From positions 2,309,352 through 2,373,351 of the forward strand of contig OX595988.1 in assembly GCA_951394045.1 (NCBI GenBank): a DNA stretch of 64,000 nucleotides. Direction: 5' to 3'. The translations under genes and the position numbers were made by a program. This stretch comes from Nitzschia sp. DOCU1. Taxonomy: Eukaryota; Bacillariophyta; Bacillariophyceae; Bacillariales; Bacillariaceae. A model generated the notes under the pieces. That model saw nothing but the letters and a program-made list of their open reading frames with translations, was not told the origin of the DNA and did not search any database. Shown piece by piece: positions 60,838-64,000 of this stretch. Each line of letters starts with the position of its first letter. Position 1 is the first letter of the stretch.

Positions 60838-61874
60838 GTCCATACTTCTGTCGAGAAGAGGCTAAGCTAGGAATACGTTGCATTTGCCATTATTATCTTT
60901 AACAAAAGTAAGAGCTGCTGCAAAGTTTTCTAACTAGCAGGGGCGAGAACTAATAAAACTAACTGCTGCATTGCTTGAATCCTATCAATTGGCGGGGTCC
61001 CCGCACAACAAAGTATGGATCCATCTATACTAGTAGGACTACTCGTGTATACAAACACCATTTCACGTTACTATCCTCCCCCGGTGCGCGAGGAAGAAGC
61101 TATGGTGATAACAAAGCGGCCCCACGAAGATGGACAGACCATGACGACGTTATGGCGGGCAGACGCTCGCTCTTCTTCTGCGATGATTTTGAATGAATTC
61201 TTGGATTCTTGAAGACGGGAATGCCTTCGCAACCATCGGAATTCCCTTTGGATGGGGTCCCGTAATAGCATACCAGTTAATAAAATTCGTTAGGCCCTTG
61301 ACATTTTGTTCATACAGGCCCTATTTGGATGTCGGCGGAACTAATGAATGCCACCAATTGGAAATTATGCCAGGCCTGGAAGGGCGGTAGAGGAAACTGC
61401 CTACAAATCAAACGGCGAGCATCGCATATTGAAGATAGAAAAATCATAGCGATGACTACGAGAACTCCACGAACGCAAAGAAAACCCCCGAGTTTCGAAG
61501 GAATGAAAATGTCCAATCTACTTCAGATATGGTACCTTGTTCGATTCTCTTCACTGTCCTTGCAAGAATGCGTTGGAATTCCCCGCTTCGGATAGATACA
61601 AAATGTCATACGGATAGTGCCGTTCGCTCTGCGTTTTCACAGCACGTAAGTTCGTTGATCGTAGAAAAGCAACGCAACACGAAGCGCCGTGGCGATGCGA
61701 AGTTTCCAGACAGCGCCGCTATTAGGACTGTTGGCAAGGACATTCTCAGCACACGAGAAAGAGGCCCACCCTTGCTTCCACAATAAACAAAGCGATACGA
61801 GGTTAAAGGTCTTAGTTGACATTCGACAAATACGCAACGCATCCAATCTGCACCAGTTTGATAGCTTAGAAGAA
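60838..61874. other. intergenic upstream of the heat shock factor gene
   Basis: About 1 kb between RIO1 and the HSF start chosen at 61875. The HSF frame is open up to 61689 with an ATG at 61695, so up to 60 more residues could be coding, but they are not HSF-like. No RNA gene or repeat seen. Confidence 0.4.
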
Positions 61875-62903
61875 ATGAACACAGAACAAAAGGTAGAAGA
61901 GATTAGAGCTCCGGTGGATGAAGAAGCCACCGAAGCCGCAGCCACAGCTCTTACGGCCCTCTGTATCAGCGCCAGGGACGACGACGACGACGAGGATGAG
62001 GGTGATGAGTCCTTTGCAATCCCACAAAGATTCACGAAAAGTGGAAGGAAACGAGCAGTTCCATTTCCTCTCAAAGTAAGCATTGCACAACATTCGAAAT
62101 GTTGGTTCCATTAGGTGTCTACTAGTCCGTGAAGGCTTACAGTGCATTTTCCGTTGTTTTGTTCGATGTAGTTGATGAAAGTCCTATCAGACAAGAGATT
62201 CAATGATATCATCACTTGGACCCCTAGCGGCAAGTCTTTTACTATTGTTAACCCAAAGGCTTTCACCGCTGATATTCTTCCGGAACACTTCAAATCCGCA
62301 AAGTATTCCTCTTTTACTCGGAAACTCCACCGCTGGGGCTTCATGCGACACTACCGGGGCGAAGAGTCTGGTGCCTTTTATCACGATGACTTCCAGAGAG
62401 ACCGTCTGGATCTTGTAGAAAAGATGACCTGCAAATCAGAGCAGCCGCCCAAAGCTGTTGCTGCCATCACGAAGGCTCCGGCTGCCAAGAAGCTTTTTCA
62501 CAAGGCAGTTTCGGCAGCTCCCCGGTCAGAGGTCGGTCTGCAACAAACCGTTGTCCCACGCTCTTTGCACACCGCCGTGCCTGAAGCTCCCGTACAAGCA
62601 CCCCTCAACGCCCCTCCCGCCACTATTGTGGCCAGTCAATTGGACGCTGCTATCGAAGCCGAAGTTAATAGGCGCCTGGAAGAACGGCTTCAGCAAGCCG
62701 CTCTTTCCCGAATGTTCATGCAGCAACAACTTAATACTCCTGCGATTCCTCTTGCGCTTCGCATTCAACTCATGGAAATGCAACAGAAGAAGCTCAACTC
62801 AATCGGGGGACCGCGGATTCCCCTCTCGGGAACTATCAATCCCAATAGTTCTGCACTTGGAGGCCTTCCTCGAACCAACATCCAAGGAGCCAAAACGGCG
62901 TAA
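61875..62903 (+). CDS. heat shock transcription factor (HSF-type DNA-binding protein), two exons
   Basis: Exons 61875-62075 and 62172-62903 (96-nt intron, phase 0) give 310 residues. The intron splits the start of the HSF domain after FPLK. Exon 2 carries LMKVLSDKRFNDIITWTP, the recognition region SAKYSSFTRKLHRWGFMRH and the wing with GAFYHDDFQRDRLDL. A short linker rich in Ala and Pro follows, then a helical stretch IEAEVNRRLEERLQQAALSRMF that could serve as the trimerising HR-A/B coiled coil. HSF-type genes are greatly expanded in diatoms and bind GAAnnTTC arrays. The protein is short and has no clear activation domain. The ATG at 61875 is preferred over 61695 because the extra residues are not family-like. 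Confidence 0.88.
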
Positions 62904-63285
62904 GGCACTACGCCAAACTGGACAGCTTTTCATCGAGGCATATCGGATGGTTTCTCGTGTTTACCATCGCTTGTTTGGTTCGATGGAATGGCTGGATCCG
63001 GCTACTTGATGTTAGAGAAACGGCCGTTGCAAAGGATGCTTCAGTCGCAGATATGATAGATTCGCACTCGTCCATGAATGGACATCGCAGGTTTGGGAAC
63101 CTGCATCATACATTCACTATACCACTTTTTTGCATTGTAATGGAGTACATGCTACCCAAAATTAGAACGACTTCTTGGTTATAAACTTGATAGGCAAGAC
63201 GCAACGACTAGGCTATTTGTGATGAGTGGGCGAGGCTATGATTCTAAAAGATATAGTATTTCTGTTAATTTGGACCAAAATCTCA
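62904..63285. other. convergent 3' flanks, HSF gene and enoyl-CoA hydratase
   Basis: 382 bp between converging stop codons. Nothing recognised. Confidence 0.4.
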
Positions 63286-64000
63286 TCATTGCTTTCGATT
63301 TGAATACGGAACCTCCCAGCCAAAAGCTCGCCCCGAGGCAGCAAGCTGATTCCACGACGCCAGTAGCTTTCGTTGAAGCTTCGTTTCAACCTCCAAGCAC
63401 TCCTTCTCAGTAGCCATCCAGGTGGTCTGATATAATTCCTTAGCACAAGCCAGTGCATCCGGCGAGCGCTGAACCAGTTCCTTGGCAAATATCTCGGCTT
63501 CCTCTAGCGGATTATCGCATACCTTTGTCACTAGTCCCAATGAGGCGGCTTCTTCACCCGATATGATCCGCCCAGTCATGGTGAGCTCTTTGGCCACATC
63601 CATTCGCACCAGCTCGCGTAACGTAACGGCGGCCCCCATATCTGGTATCAGACCCCACTTGGTCTCCATGATAGACAACTTGCAATCTGGAGTAGCATAA
63701 CGAAAGTCTGCCCCCAGCGCAATCTGAAGCCCCGCCCCATAACACATTCCTTGCAGAACACAAATCACTGGTACCGGCAATTCTCGCCAGAGATAGCTCA
63801 CATCTTGCACTAGATTTCCAATTTCATTCCCTTTGACCCCATATCCTGACGGTCTTTCTAATAACCTCGGCAACTGTTTCAGTGGATTGCTGCCCATGAC
63901 AGCCTTGACATCCAGCCCCGTACAAAAGGCCCGACCCTCGCCACGTAAAATCACAGCTCGAACCGATCGATCCGATCTTAACTCGGCGGCGGTTTCGGCA
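63286..64000 (-). CDS. enoyl-CoA hydratase/isomerase (crotonase) family protein, 5' end cut by window edge
   Basis: An open frame of about 238 codons runs from the right edge to a stop at 63286. It begins inside the crotonase fold: AVILRGEGRAFCTGLDVKAV is the CoA-binding loop that also supplies half of the oxyanion hole. MCYGAGLQIALGADFRYATPD supplies the other half, followed by ETKWGLIPDMGAAVTL and GEEAASLGLVTKVCDNP. The usual second catalytic Glu site reads MGAAVTLREL, so the precise reaction (hydratase, isomerase or other) is uncertain. The C-terminal helix ends with a polar tail. Enzymes of this type act in mitochondrial or peroxisomal fatty-acid breakdown; no PTS1 tripeptide is seen at the end (RKQ). 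Confidence 0.9.
   Translation of the reverse strand, partial: AETAAELRSDRSVRAVILRGEGRAFCTGLDVKAVMGSNPLKQLPRLLERPSGYGVKGNEIGNLVQDVSYLWRELPVPVICVLQGMCYGAGLQIALGADFRYATPDCKLSIMETKWGLIPDMGAAVTLRELVRMDVAKELTMTGRIISGEEAASLGLVTKVCDNPLEEAEIFAKELVQRSPDALACAKELYQTTWMATEKECLEVETKLQRKLLASWNQLAASGRAFGWEVPYSNRKQ

Noticed and set aside
1..64000. Prophage, insertion sequence, CRISPR or bacterial operon signals
   Set aside because: The spliced genes, eukaryotic families and absence of transposase, integrase or spacer arrays exclude a prokaryotic reading.

Overview
The window is eukaryotic nuclear DNA, most likely from a pennate diatom (stramenopile). The support is indirect but consistent. Genes are dense, about 27 in 64 kb on both strands. 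Introns are few and short (about 55-90 nt) with GT-AG ends. The gene content is typical of diatoms: a receptor-type nucleotide cyclase fused to a class I phosphodiesterase, a small heat shock factor, a TALE homeodomain protein, a helicase-associated-repeat relic, and single-domain voltage-gated channels with an EF-hand tail. I suspect a Seminavis-like species but cannot prove it from sequence alone. No tRNA, rRNA, CRISPR array or transposase gene was recognised.

Layout. At 1-8.6 kb there are a truncated MFS-like membrane protein whose tail resembles a lipid-transfer (CRAL-TRIO) N-domain, a RidA-family deaminase, a four-exon MORN-repeat protein, two further MFS transporters and a small secreted coiled-coil protein. 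At 9.4-13.3 kb lies a tandem duplication of a type I membrane protein gene; between the copies sits a frameshifted helicase-associated-repeat pseudogene. At 13.4-17.2 kb is a 1266-residue two-TM receptor with cyclase and phosphodiesterase domains. At 18-36 kb are housekeeping and regulatory genes: an M50-type membrane peptidase, the spliceosomal factor ZMAT2/Snu23, an unknown protein, a long PPR protein, a probable mitoribosomal protein mL53, an F-box/RCC1 protein, a KLHDC4-like kelch protein, an aspartyl-tRNA synthetase with an organellar leader and two usable starts, and a TALE homeodomain factor. At 36.2-42.9 kb is the five-exon REV3 gene (DNA polymerase zeta), followed by about 1 kb holding a degenerate threefold repeat and an unrecognised Ser/Thr-rich basic-tailed protein.

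At 45.3-54.0 kb is the most unusual block: three paralogous voltage-gated cation channels (+, -, +), two tandem paralogues of a small protein joining a RanBP2-type zinc finger to a glycine-zipper membrane segment, and one cysteine synthase. The channels share a regular S4 but have non-potassium pore motifs, a degenerate or intact EF-hand tail, and different intron positions. At 54.0-64.0 kb are the NMD factor UPF2, the RIO1 ribosome-biogenesis kinase, a short heat shock factor and an edge-truncated enoyl-CoA hydratase.

The cyclase/PDE receptor and the three channels could form a signalling set (cyclic nucleotide, voltage and calcium), but nothing in the sequence ties them together directly. 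Many neighbours are divergent or convergent with very short spacers (16 bp between channels A and B, 31 bp between channel C and UPF2). Spliced models were built by hand from GT-AG sites, conserved reading frame and protein-family continuity.
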